NCBI GenBank assembly: GCA_021805275.1 | Contig: JAJZFQ010000161.1 | Location: forward strand, 1-7,787 | Origin: Pseudomonadota bacterium | GTDB taxonomy: Bacteria; Pseudomonadota; Gammaproteobacteria; Steroidobacterales; Steroidobacteraceae | Reading direction: 5' to 3' | Length of the DNA: 7,787 nucleotides | In this document: piece by piece, positions 1 to 7,200 of the stretch | Position numbering within the stretch: the stretch's first letter is position 1 | Layout of the letters: every line of letters begins with the position of its first letter | The notes under the pieces: generated by a model | The model's input: the letters and a program-made list of their open reading frames with translations, nothing else | The model's database searches: none | Told to the model about the DNA's origin: nothing | Translations under genes and position numbers: made by a program

Positions 1-100
1 TTCGGTTCGAGCCGCCCTGAGAGCCTCTCTGAAGCCGGCGGGCCCCACCGAAAGCCGCCGCCCGCTGCTACGCTCGCGCGCCGTGCCCGCGGTCCGCGCA

Positions 101-721
101 TCAATACCCGACGGTGAATCGCTGCCGCACGTGGGCCGGATTTTCGATTTCGTCGACCAGGGCGACCGCAAAATCCTCCATCGAAATTCGGCTGTGGCCC
201 TGCGGATCCACCAGCAATTCCTCGCCCCCCAGACGGAAGTGCCCGGTGCGCGCCCCGGGGGCGAATTCCGCCGACGGGGAGAGAAAGGTCCACTCGAGAC
301 CCTGCTCGCCTCGCAACACCTCGAGAAACGCCCGACCCGCGAGCGCCTCGGACCGGTAGGCCAGCGGAAAATCCGGCGCATCGACCAGCGTCTGACCGCC
401 CGGTCCGTTGCGCAGACTGCCGGCACCGCCGACCACGAGCACGCGCATCACGCCGCTCTGGTGCGCCGCCGCAATCAGTTCCCGCGCACCAATACCGTCC
501 ACGAATCGGGTTGCGCTCACGAACGCGTCGTGCCCGCGAAGTGCTGCTGCCAACCGCTCGGTATCAGTACCGTTCAGCGCTGCAAGCGTCAATCCCGTCG
601 TTCGAACCACCCCGGTAACCGAGCGCGCAAACCCGCTGACCAGATGTTTGCGCCGCAGCAATTCCGCGCCGATGCGTGACCCCACGCGACCCGTAATGCC
701 CAGTACAGCAACCCGCGCCAT
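101..721 (-). CDS. NAD(P)-binding oxidoreductase, YwnB/COG2910 type (NmrA-like Rossmann protein)
   Basis: 206 residues. The N-terminus carries a Rossmann nucleotide-binding loop, G8-x-T-G11-x-x-G14, after a short hydrophobic strand. Arg33 in FARS at the end of the second strand suggests NADP(H) preference. A second glycine-rich strand, VLVVGGAGSL, follows near residue 100. The C-terminal half has the pattern typical of the small family annotated as putative NADH-flavin reductases: WTFLSPSAEF, then a RTGHFRLGG segment, then a RISMEDFAVALVDE helix and a terminal RQRFTVGY. The usual SDR Tyr-x-x-x-Lys catalytic pair is not evident, as expected for atypical NmrA/PF13460-like members. The physiological substrate of this family is not established, so the call is a fold and family assignment. 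The ATG start is supported by GGAGGAG (plus-strand 730-736) 8 nt upstream. The gene is monocistronic as far as the window shows and is divergent from the GntR operon. Confidence 0.9.
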   Translation of the reverse strand: MARVAVLGITGRVGSRIGAELLRRKHLVSGFARSVTGVVRTTGLTLAALNGTDTERLAAALRGHDAFVSATRFVDGIGARELIAAAHQSGVMRVLVVGGAGSLRNGPGGQTLVDAPDFPLAYRSEALAGRAFLEVLRGEQGLEWTFLSPSAEFAPGARTGHFRLGGEELLVDPQGHSRISMEDFAVALVDEIENPAHVRQRFTVGY

Positions 722-1230
722 CGTTGAATCTCCTCCGCACCGCAGTAGAGCCGGACCGTCAGCCTCGAACCGCCGCAGGATTCACCCGGCGCAGCTCCGC
801 ATCTGAGTTCGCCCCCCAATCAGGGACACTCCACGCACTCACCACGCGGTGCGGCGCCGCGACCTGAGATCATTATCGCCGTCGCGGTGTGAAGATCAAC
901 GAGATGCGATCGCGGCCGCCGGATTGTCAGGATCGGAGCGGATGACGGTGCGTCCGCCAGCGGCCGCTCCGTAGCAGCCAAAGCAGGCGATTCATGTCAT
1001 CACTGGCGCAGAGGATCGGTCCTATCCCGAACCGTCTGACGTCGTCACTCGCACATCCGTTTGGCGCCGGCGATGGGAGCGGAAGATCTCCCTGCAGTCG
1101 GCCCCGATACCGTGATCAGTGCGGCAAAGATCACTTCGCCGTCCGCGCTCAGAAGACCTCGCCCGGGCGCAGCGCATCGTGCGGTGGGCTCCCATCATCG
1201 GACCTCGATGCTCAAGCCGCTCACTCTCAC
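722..1230. other. Intergenic region without a recognisable gene
   Basis: About 500 bp between the divergent oxidoreductase and GntR genes. It holds the oxidoreductase Shine-Dalgarno (730-736) and candidate promoter (872-899). Open frames cross it on both strands (for example 994-1434 plus and 1022-1309 minus). Their translations are Arg/Ser/Pro-rich, lack a ribosome binding site and resemble no family I recognise. Two GCGGCCGC-containing palindromes (911-920 and 959-968) are present, with no evident function. The space could once have held a gene, but I see no readable remnant. Confidence 0.5.
872..899 (-). promoter_or_regulatory. Candidate sigma70 promoter for the oxidoreductase gene
   Basis: Read on the minus strand, a -35 TTGATC (plus 894-899) and a -10 GATAAT (plus 872-877) are separated by 16 bp. 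They match the consensus hexamers at 4/6 and 5/6. The predicted transcript would start near 865, giving a leader of about 145 nt before the ATG at 721. The match was found by eye; no start site is proven. Confidence 0.4.
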
Positions 1231-1259
1231 TTGCATAGTGTGTATATTTACTATATACA
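1231..1259 (+). promoter_or_regulatory. Promoter of the GntR-ABC operon
   Basis: A -35 TTGCAT (1231-1236) and a -10 TATACA (1254-1259) are separated by 17 bp, in a distinctly AT-rich island within GC-rich DNA. With usual spacing, transcription would begin close to 1266, which is the first base of the GntR GTG start codon. An alternative -10, TATATT at 1243-1248, would place the start near 1255 and leave a leader of only about 11 nt. In either case there is no room for a normal Shine-Dalgarno. Confidence 0.6.
1241..1259. promoter_or_regulatory. Palindromic operator candidate (TGTATAT-N5-ATATACA)
   Basis: A perfect inverted repeat with 7-bp arms, TGTATAT (1241-1247) and ATATACA (1253-1259), around a 5-bp spacer TTACT. 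It fully covers the predicted -10 element and lies just upstream of the GntR start codon. YtrA-type GntR regulators are known to bind palindromes in their own promoters and repress their operons, so autorepression is the natural inference. I saw no second copy of the site in the window. Confidence 0.65.
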
Positions 1260-1265
1260 GTTGCG

Positions 1266-1694
1266 GTGCCGGAAGAGACCTCAACCCTGCGTCTCCCGCC
1301 CCTTTCCACGGGCGGTTCCGCCCCGCTGTATCAGCAGATCGTCGAGGCGATCCGGCGCGAAGTCGCCAGTGGACGCATGCCCCCCGGAAGTCCGATGCCT
1401 TCGTTTCGAACATTCGCGGCGCAGCTGGCGGTGAGCCTGATTACCGTCAAACGGGCGTATGAGGAACTTGAACGCGACGGGATCATCCTGCGGCACCAGG
1501 GCCTCGGGACCTTTGTCGCCCCGGACGGCGAACGCCGATCCCGCGGCGATCGGCGAATCGCCGCCGTCCACGCACTGCGCAGCGCAGTTCGGGCCGGTCG
1601 CGACGCCGGACTTAAAGATCGCGAGCTCCTGGACATCCTGGAGCGAGAGCTCGCGGGGTCCCCGCAGCCTGCGGATCAAACATCGGGAGAATGA
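1266..1694 (+). CDS. GntR-family transcriptional regulator, YtrA-type
   Basis: 142 residues. A GntR winged helix-turn-helix spans roughly residues 20-85: PLYQQIVEAIRREVASG (helix 1), the PPGSPMPSFRTFA segment with the conserved Pro-Ser-x-Arg, then VSLITVKRAYEELE as recognition helix and a GLGTFVA wing. The family consensus LPSxRELA reads MPSFRTFA here, a mild divergence that keeps Arg48. There is no UTRA, FCD or aminotransferase domain. Only a charged helical tail of about 55 residues follows, which is the YtrA-subfamily layout, usually found next to ABC transporter genes as here. GTG at 1266 is the only possible start: an in-frame TAG lies at 1236-1238, no other start codon intervenes, and the next Met (residue 38) would remove helix 1. 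No Shine-Dalgarno precedes it. The gene overlaps the ATPase gene by 4 bp. Its likely role is repression of its own operon through the 1241-1259 palindrome; the inducing ligand is unknown. Confidence 0.9.
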   Translation: MPEETSTLRLPPLSTGGSAPLYQQIVEAIRREVASGRMPPGSPMPSFRTFAAQLAVSLITVKRAYEELERDGIILRHQGLGTFVAPDGERRSRGDRRIAAVHALRSAVRAGRDAGLKDRELLDILERELAGSPQPADQTSGE

Positions 1695-2596
1695 TGATGA
1701 GTACGGCGGTCGACCTGAAACACGTCTGCACCCGGTTCGGCCGGGAGTTTTCACTCGGACCGCTCAACCTCTCCGTTCCCCGGGGCTCGATCTACGCCCT
1801 GATCGGTCCCAACGGGGCCGGCAAGAGCACCACTCTGAACCTGCTGATGGGCGCAAAACGCCCAGAGATGGGCACCATCGAATTGCTCGGGCTTCCCTTC
1901 CCGGCACAGGACGCCGCCATCAAGCAGCGCATCGGCTTCGTGAGCCCCGAACTCGATTACTCCGCGTGGCGGACCGTCGGCAGAGCAATCGACTTCGTGC
2001 GCAGCTTCTATCCGGACTGGGTGCAATCGCGAACCGAGCGGCTACAGATGCTCCTCGATATCCACCGGACCCAGCGCATCGCCGAGCTGTCGTTCGGACA
2101 GCGCACCAAGCTTGCCCTCATCATGGCGCTGTCGCGCGAATGCGAACTGCTGATCCTCGATGAGCCGACGATCGGGCTCGACCCCGTCTCCAAACGCGTG
2201 ATTTTCATCGAATTACTGAGATTCATGGAGAACGAATCGCGTACCGTCCTGATCTCCTCGCACCAACTCTCGGACGTCGAGCGCATCGCCGACCACGTCG
2301 CATTGCTCAATCACGGCACACTGCTCACCGCAAGTCCGATTGACGAATTGCTCGAACGCTACCGCTGGGTCGAACTCGCCGCCCGCGAGTCACAGGCGGC
2401 CGTCATTCAAGGCACCACCGTGCTCGAACGGGGCGAAGGTCGCGAGCGGCTGCTCCTCGATCTGCGTGTCACAACGCCGCAGATGCTGCTCGAGCGCGGT
2501 CTGGACATCATTTCCAGCACCCCCATGAGTCTCGAGGAACTTTTCCTGACGTTGATTCGAGCGGACGACGCCCGCCGTCCATGGCGACCACGGTGA
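1691..2596 (+). CDS. ABC transporter ATP-binding protein (YtrB/CcmA-like, ABC-2 type)
   Basis: 301 residues with a complete nucleotide-binding domain: Walker A GPNGAGKST (39-47), a Q-loop region IGFVSPE (81-87) with Glu where many ABC proteins have Gln, a signature reading LSFGQ (133-137), Walker B LLILDEP (153-159) with the catalytic Glu158, D-loop GLDP (162-165) and switch His191. All ATP-hydrolysis residues are present, so the protein should be active. Residues from about 215 form the C-terminal extension typical of drug, lantibiotic and envelope-stress exporters, ending in an SLEELFLTLI motif. Three consecutive Met codons (1691, 1694, 1697) are possible starts. I give the outermost, which overlaps the GntR stop as ATGA; the Met at 1697 has the best spacing (6 nt) from GGAGA at 1686-1690. 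The 3' end overlaps the membrane-protein gene. The protein presumably powers transport through that neighbour; the substrate is unknown. Confidence 0.95.
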   Translation: MMMSTAVDLKHVCTRFGREFSLGPLNLSVPRGSIYALIGPNGAGKSTTLNLLMGAKRPEMGTIELLGLPFPAQDAAIKQRIGFVSPELDYSAWRTVGRAIDFVRSFYPDWVQSRTERLQMLLDIHRTQRIAELSFGQRTKLALIMALSRECELLILDEPTIGLDPVSKRVIFIELLRFMENESRTVLISSHQLSDVERIADHVALLNHGTLLTASPIDELLERYRWVELAARESQAAVIQGTTVLERGEGRERLLLDLRVTTPQMLLERGLDIISSTPMSLEELFLTLIRADDARRPWRPR

Positions 2597-3891
2597 GAGT
2601 TCTCATGGCCGGTAACGTCGCCCGCCTCCTGCGTCAACATCTGCGCGGTTCTGCAGGCGTCTGGCTCTTGGCCGCCGCGGCCGTCCAATTTCTGATCACA
2701 ACCGCGACCTGGGCCGTCGGCACTTCCCGCGAATTTCTCCCCGGAGTATTGCTGCTCGCCGTTGCCGGAGCGCAGACGGCGCCGGCGCGCGAAATGGTCT
2801 GGCAGATTCTGCCGACCTCGCGACGCGAAATCACGCTTGCCCGCTGGTGCGCCGCGGTGCTCCTGCCCGGAATCGCTTTGAGCGGCGCACTGCTGCTCGC
2901 GGACCTGAGCAACCGCAGCTCCCTTTGGTCCGTGCCCGCGCCCTCATCGCTCCTCCTGCAGCTCGCCGGGATTTGGTCGGCATTCGGCTATCTCGCCTGG
3001 CTCCCTTTGCGAATGCCGCTCGATGCGAGTCCTCGGCGCGCACTGATGCTCCTATTGACCTGGGGCATTCCTGTCCTATTCGCCGGATACGGCTACCCAC
3101 TGCATCCCCAGGCACGCGTTGTTTCCACCGTCATCATTTCCATCGGCTGGGCACTGCTGCTGTTTTCGCTGTTGCGAGCCCACCGCGGACACGATCTGCC
3201 CGCGGAGGCACCGAACGCCGACGGCGCCCGCGCTCGCAATACTGCGAATGCCTCTAGGGCCAATGCCCCTGACCGGGGCCCACTCATTTCATCCGTGCAA
3301 AGTCACACCGCGTGGATGCTCGGCGTCGGGTTGAGTGGAAGCGCTCTCCTGAGGCTACTGTATCCCCACGCCGCGCAGTTACTGCTCTGGCCTTATCTGA
3401 TCGCCCTTTCGATCTGGTCCACCCTCGCCGCCCAGCGATGGACACGTTCACTGTGGATGTGGCGTTGCCTGCCGCTGACGGCACGCCGCGCGACGCTATT
3501 CATTCAAGGAATGCAGCTGATCCCCTTGCTCACCACCCTCAGCGCAGCCTGGGCGCTCGGCCGACTCGCGCCACGCGCGGTAATCCCGATACCCGGTTGG
3601 ATACCGGCAGGAACCGTCGCGCTGGTAGGAATGGCCAATGCGCTCGCGCGCATGAACATGCGTCGCGCCCGCGAACCGGCCTGGATGGCACATTACCTTG
3701 CCCCCGTCATCGCAGTCTCCTATTTGAGCATTCTCATCGCCGTTCAACCACTCGCCCCCGAATTCATCTGGTTTCCAGCACTTGCATGGATCTCCGCCAT
3801 CGTCCTGCTCGCGGTCAGCTGCCGCATGACGCTGCACGAAGTGAGAATGGCAGACGGTGTGCGCAGAATGGAGATCCACGCCATTCACTGA
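2581..3891 (+). CDS. Polytopic membrane protein, putative ABC-2-type permease with two fused halves
   Basis: 436 residues and no family I can name exactly. By eye I count about 12 hydrophobic segments: about 26-46, 53-66, 90-107, 123-143, 154-172 and 179-198, then 243-260, 264-284, 305-327, 338-356, 370-388 and 394-414. A hydrophilic, Ala/Arg/Asn-rich linker (about 201-240) separates the two sets of six. Each half has, between its second and third helix, a similar basic loop: W74-QILPTSRR and W294-RCLPLTARR. Such LPxSRR loops are common between helices 2 and 3 of ABC-2 permeases and probably contact the ATPase. This suggests a tandem duplication that supplies both halves of the pore. The start is uncertain: ATG 2581 (used here), GTG 2593 (a GTGA overlap with the ATPase stop) or ATG 2605 (weak GAGAG 5 nt upstream). 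Lack of a strong binding site at the first two points to translational coupling. I see no T-tract terminator after the gene. Confidence 0.8.
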   Translation: MATTVRVLMAGNVARLLRQHLRGSAGVWLLAAAAVQFLITTATWAVGTSREFLPGVLLLAVAGAQTAPAREMVWQILPTSRREITLARWCAAVLLPGIALSGALLLADLSNRSSLWSVPAPSSLLLQLAGIWSAFGYLAWLPLRMPLDASPRRALMLLLTWGIPVLFAGYGYPLHPQARVVSTVIISIGWALLLFSLLRAHRGHDLPAEAPNADGARARNTANASRANAPDRGPLISSVQSHTAWMLGVGLSGSALLRLLYPHAAQLLLWPYLIALSIWSTLAAQRWTRSLWMWRCLPLTARRATLFIQGMQLIPLLTTLSAAWALGRLAPRAVIPIPGWIPAGTVALVGMANALARMNMRRAREPAWMAHYLAPVIAVSYLSILIAVQPLAPEFIWFPALAWISAIVLLAVSCRMTLHEVRMADGVRRMEIHAIH

Positions 3892-4097
3892 CACCCCGAC
3901 ATTTGGCCTAGTGCCGAGAGGAACCGTGCGGTCAACCCGCAACCACTCCCGCTTCGCCGGAGGAACTGGCCGCTCGAGGCGACAACCGTCGGTGCGCCCT
4001 CGGTCATCCCCGAAATGATCCTGCGACTATTCGCGGCACCATAGGCTCGTCCGGGACACATCGCACCCCACAGAGCATCTCAATCCGAGCTCAAATT

Positions 4098-4131
4098 AAA
4101 AAAAGGGCGGCGGTGACAACCACCGCCGCCC
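4098..4131 (-). terminator. Rho-independent terminator of the TonB-dependent receptor gene
   Basis: A perfect 11-bp stem, GGGCGGCGGTG (4105-4115) and CACCGCCGCCC (4121-4131), encloses a 5-nt loop. On the minus strand the stem is followed directly by seven T residues (plus-strand A run 4098-4104). It starts 18 bp after the receptor stop codon. On the plus strand no T run follows, so it should act in one direction only. Confidence 0.95.
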
Positions 4132-4149
4132 CTTCAGGTACCCGCTTCC

Positions 4150-7101
4150 TCAGAAGGCGGCTCGAACGCTCAGTTCGTACCGCGAGCCGTAATTCAACAG
4201 GCTCAGGAATTGATCCGTGCGGGTATCGTACTCCTGCAACACCGACTTGGTGAGGTTGGTGCCCGAGAGAGCCACGATAATGTGACGACTGATGCGATAG
4301 CTGATCTGCCCGTCGAGCTCTCCATAGCCTTTGATGTACACCGGAGCCAGCAGATTGTAGCCGTCGCCGATCTGATAGATGTACGCGTTTCGGTGACTGT
4401 AGGCCAGGCGGATTCCGATGCCATATTTCTGATAGATCAGCGTCACGTTCTGATAGTCGCCGAGCCCGGTCAAACCGAACGCCTGCGTACCCGTGGCCGA
4501 CGTGCCAGAGGAATTGATCCCGGCGTTGGTCGAGAGAATCGTTGCGTTCGCATTGACCCCAAGTCCATCAAACGGCGCTGGCAGATACGTAAACATGTGC
4601 TGCGCAGAAATCTCCACACCTCGCACGTTCGCAGTACCGACGTTCGTCGGGCCGGTGAAGGCGAATGTCGCGACATTATTGGGAAACTGCGCCAAGTGCT
4701 GCGAATTGGTGATCGGCACCTGCAGGTTCGACTGCTGGTACTCGATGAAATTCGACAGATCCTTCACGAAGCCATCGACGGCGACGTAGCCGCTGTGGCT
4801 GTAATACCACTCTGCGCCAAAGTCGTAGTTCATCGAGGTATACGGCTTCAGGTCCGGATTTCCCCCCGATGCCGCCAGATCGGTCGGCGCCAGAATGCCG
4901 CCACCGTAGTTGATCACGGGCGAGAGCATGCTCGGCTCCGGCCGCGCCAGACTCTTCGATACCGCGGCGCGCAGCACCACGTGGCGAGGCAGATTCAGCC
5001 GAACGTTCAAACTCGGCAGAACGTAGTTGTAGCTGTGATTACGGGCAACCGCGAGCGTCGCACCGCTGTTTGCATAAATCGCGTAGTCGCCCGTCGGGTC
5101 ATTCGGGATCGGAGTGATGTCCTGAAGGACTTGTCCATATCCTACTGACGAGTCCTGGGTGTGCACGAAACGCACTCCAAGATTTCCACCCCATGACAAT
5201 CCGAAGACGTGACCGTTGAAGTCGCCCTGGACATACGCCGCGGTCGTCTTCTCCACGACGGTTGCGAGCGACTGTAAGGACTGGCCGAGGGTTTGCGGCG
5301 TATAGCCACCGGATCCCTGCACCGCCGCCTGAGTCGTTCCGGGCGCAAGCCCCGCCGCCGCGTCCTGTTCCGCGAACGCAGCCGAACTGTCGAGGAACGC
5401 GAGGTACTGGGCCGGATTGTACGTCAGCCAGGTGGTCGGGAAGGATCCGGAATATGGACCAACGAATCCGCTCGGAATGCTGGTCGGGGTGAACAAGTAG
5501 CTCGGCAACTGCGCTCGATAGCCGCAGTAGGCACAGACGTCCCCGGCATTATAGGAGCTGAACGTGTAGAAACTGTTGCGCTGCCAGTACGCCCCGAATC
5601 GGACATCCGTCAGCGGCGCCCAGGCGTGCGGATTAATCCACGTCTCATCGGTGGTGAACTGCCGAATCTTGTTGTCGTTGAAATTCCCCTGAATGGCAAT
5701 GTAGTGCGCCATGGGCAGACTGATGTTCGTCAGAGCACTCGGTGTCGCCAGGGTGGGAACGCCCAGACCGTTGTTGCTCGTATAGGTCACCGGGATCGGA
5801 TAGCCGGCTACCGTAAACTGCGACGGGTTCGTATAGTCGCTCGCGCTGTTGCTCGCATCCGACGCCTCAAGGTTCCACAGCAGCTTGCCGTGCAAAGACC
5901 GGCCCTGGAGCTTGAAACGCAGCGAACGCATGTACTGCGGGCTGATCTGATCGGCCTGCGTGCTTTCAATCAAATCGGCATGAGATGCGACGGTGAAATT
6001 CTGTACCACGCCGTCCGGACGCACGACCACGCCATTGCTGATCGGATTTCCGTCGACGTACAGACCGAGATTCTGATCGAAGTTCGTCTGAGTGAACTTA
6101 TTGTATAGCCCATCCAGAGTCGCCGTAATGTTCGAGGTGACGTGCCACTGCAGTGCGGCAGTCAGATTGAGCCGTTTGACGTTGTAGGAATTGTTCTGAA
6201 TCTGCACCGTATCTGGCATCAGAACGCTGGTCGGAAGCCCGGTCTGACCGCTCGAATTCTGCCATACGGCGGTCGGCGCTCCCGGCACGTTGACCGGCAT
6301 CTGCCACCAACCGCCAGAGTCCATTTGGTACGCAGTGGTGGCCTGTTCCTGCTCGCCGATCGAAACGAGGGCCCCGAATTTCTTGTGATCGAAGGTATTG
6401 CTCAGCAGAAGGAAGCCGGCGGGTTCCACCTTGGTGTTCTGCGAGCCCATATTCGCACTGAGCTTGGCGATCGCCTTCGGTCCGTTGAAGTCGAAGGGCA
6501 GCGCCGTGTGCAATTCGACCAGTCCACCGATGGCGCCGTCTGGCTGCCACGCCTCGCTGGTCTTGTAGACGACCGCCTTGGTGATGAAATCGGACGGCAG
6601 AGAGTCGAAATTGAATTCGCGTCCTCCGCTCTGGGTCGGCAGCTGTTGCCCGTCGACCAGCACGACGTTGAAGGCCGGTCCGAATCCGCGCACCGTGATC
6701 TTGTTGCCGGCACCGGTGCCATCGCGATCAATCGCTACGCCTGGCAGGCGCGAGAGCGATTCGGCCACATCAGAATCGGGGAACTGGCCGATGTCCTGCG
6801 CGCTGATCGCGTCGAGCACCTGATTGGCATTTTCCTTCAGCTGCATCGACTGCACGAAGCTCGCACGCAGTCCGGTGACGATCACCTCGTGCAGCGTCTG
6901 CGCGGTGGCACCGCGCGAGGCATGCGCGTCGGCAGCGCGCTGCGCCGAATTCCTGGCGAGCAGCGGATGAGCGGCTTGCGCCTCGGCTGCGCGGGCGGCA
7001 CAGAACGGCGTGGAAATCGCCATCAGCCCCAGTACGAGCCCGACGTGCTGAGCGCCCCTCGTCTGGGTCGAGCGTACGGTAGTTCGTTCGATCACTTTCA
7101 C
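4150..7101 (-). CDS. TonB-dependent outer-membrane receptor (TonB_Xanth_Caul type)
   Basis: 983 residues from the GTG at 7101. A signal peptide has a basic n-region (MKVIER...), a hydrophobic core near residues 19-33 and likely cleavage after AxA motifs at 38 or 43. A TonB box, EVIVTG, is at 72-77. The plug domain (about 85-200) contains QDIGQFPDSDVAESL (102-116) and VRGFGP (137-142) and ends IGGLVELHTALPFD. The rest is a long beta-barrel rich in aromatic alternation, ending in YELSVRAAF with the terminal Phe recognised by the BAM machinery. There is no N-terminal STN signalling domain, so it is a transporter rather than a transducer. Family members import carbohydrates and other large substrates using TonB-ExbBD energy. 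The only Cys residues in the mature chain are C523 and C526 (CAYC). A TTG at 7116 would add five residues but lies within the Shine-Dalgarno region. The gene has its own promoter and terminator. The nearby NagA-like gene hints at an amino-sugar substrate, which is inference. Confidence 0.95.
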   Translation of the reverse strand: MKVIERTTVRSTQTRGAQHVGLVLGLMAISTPFCAARAAEAQAAHPLLARNSAQRAADAHASRGATAQTLHEVIVTGLRASFVQSMQLKENANQVLDAISAQDIGQFPDSDVAESLSRLPGVAIDRDGTGAGNKITVRGFGPAFNVVLVDGQQLPTQSGGREFNFDSLPSDFITKAVVYKTSEAWQPDGAIGGLVELHTALPFDFNGPKAIAKLSANMGSQNTKVEPAGFLLLSNTFDHKKFGALVSIGEQEQATTAYQMDSGGWWQMPVNVPGAPTAVWQNSSGQTGLPTSVLMPDTVQIQNNSYNVKRLNLTAALQWHVTSNITATLDGLYNKFTQTNFDQNLGLYVDGNPISNGVVVRPDGVVQNFTVASHADLIESTQADQISPQYMRSLRFKLQGRSLHGKLLWNLEASDASNSASDYTNPSQFTVAGYPIPVTYTSNNGLGVPTLATPSALTNISLPMAHYIAIQGNFNDNKIRQFTTDETWINPHAWAPLTDVRFGAYWQRNSFYTFSSYNAGDVCAYCGYRAQLPSYLFTPTSIPSGFVGPYSGSFPTTWLTYNPAQYLAFLDSSAAFAEQDAAAGLAPGTTQAAVQGSGGYTPQTLGQSLQSLATVVEKTTAAYVQGDFNGHVFGLSWGGNLGVRFVHTQDSSVGYGQVLQDITPIPNDPTGDYAIYANSGATLAVARNHSYNYVLPSLNVRLNLPRHVVLRAAVSKSLARPEPSMLSPVINYGGGILAPTDLAASGGNPDLKPYTSMNYDFGAEWYYSHSGYVAVDGFVKDLSNFIEYQQSNLQVPITNSQHLAQFPNNVATFAFTGPTNVGTANVRGVEISAQHMFTYLPAPFDGLGVNANATILSTNAGINSSGTSATGTQAFGLTGLGDYQNVTLIYQKYGIGIRLAYSHRNAYIYQIGDGYNLLAPVYIKGYGELDGQISYRISRHIIVALSGTNLTKSVLQEYDTRTDQFLSLLNYGSRYELSVRAAF

Positions 7102-7108
7102 AACAGTA

Positions 7109-7114
7109 CTCCCC
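7109..7114 (-). promoter_or_regulatory. Shine-Dalgarno that fixes the receptor start at GTG 7101
   Basis: On the minus strand, GGGGAG (plus 7114-7109) stands 7 nt before GTG at 7101-7099, followed by AAAGTG. This is near-ideal spacing. The upstream in-frame TTG (7116-7114) shares a base with this purine run and has no binding site of its own, so it is unlikely to be the start. Confidence 0.75.
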
Positions 7115-7182
7115 AATAGTTATTTGACAGACGTGCGCGGCCCGTCGTCCCGTGCCGCATTGAATCGGTATCTGCGTCTCTG

Positions 7183-7200
7183 ACCGCGCTCACCGCGCTC
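7183..7200. repeat. Two tandem copies of a 9-bp unit in the receptor leader
   Basis: ACCGCGCTC occurs twice in direct succession (7183-7191 and 7192-7200) and the next base continues the pattern. It lies inside the predicted 5' untranslated leader of the receptor gene. Its function is unknown; it may be simple slippage. Confidence 0.6.

Noticed and set aside
1..20. Plus-strand frame ending RFEPP and a TGA at 18-20, possibly the tail of a gene to the left.
   Set aside because: Only five codons are visible, with no recognisable motif. Bases 1-100 otherwise show no coding signal.
83..679. 198-codon plus-strand open frame opposite the oxidoreductase gene.
   Set aside because: It is fully antisense to a gene with clear family motifs and a strong Shine-Dalgarno. 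Its translation is Arg-rich and resembles no family.
911..968. Two GCGGCCGC-centred palindromes 48 bp apart (911-920, 959-968), considered as an operator pair.
   Set aside because: Self-complementary GC octamers are expected by chance in GC-rich DNA, and neither is placed near a promoter element.
994..1434. Plus-strand open frames (994-1434, 1061-1462) and a minus-strand frame (1022-1309) in the region before the GntR gene.
   Set aside because: They run across the operon promoter into the GntR gene, have low-complexity Arg/Ser/Pro compositions and lack ribosome binding sites. They are typical GC-rich shadow frames.
3927..3941. Hairpin TGCGG-tcaac-CCGCA after the permease gene, considered as a terminator.
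   Set aside because: The stem is only 5 bp and no T run follows.
4210..5148. Long plus-strand open frames antisense to the receptor gene (4210-5148, 5293-6108, 6142-7119).
   Set aside because: They lie opposite a full-length, motif-rich receptor. Their translations are His/Arg/Val/Asp-rich mirror products with no domain.
4150..7101. Receptor considered as a lipoprotein because of a Cys in the signal peptide (C34).
   Set aside because: The preceding residues are TPF rather than a lipobox, and AxA signal peptidase I sites follow. Outer-membrane barrels of this family are not lipidated.
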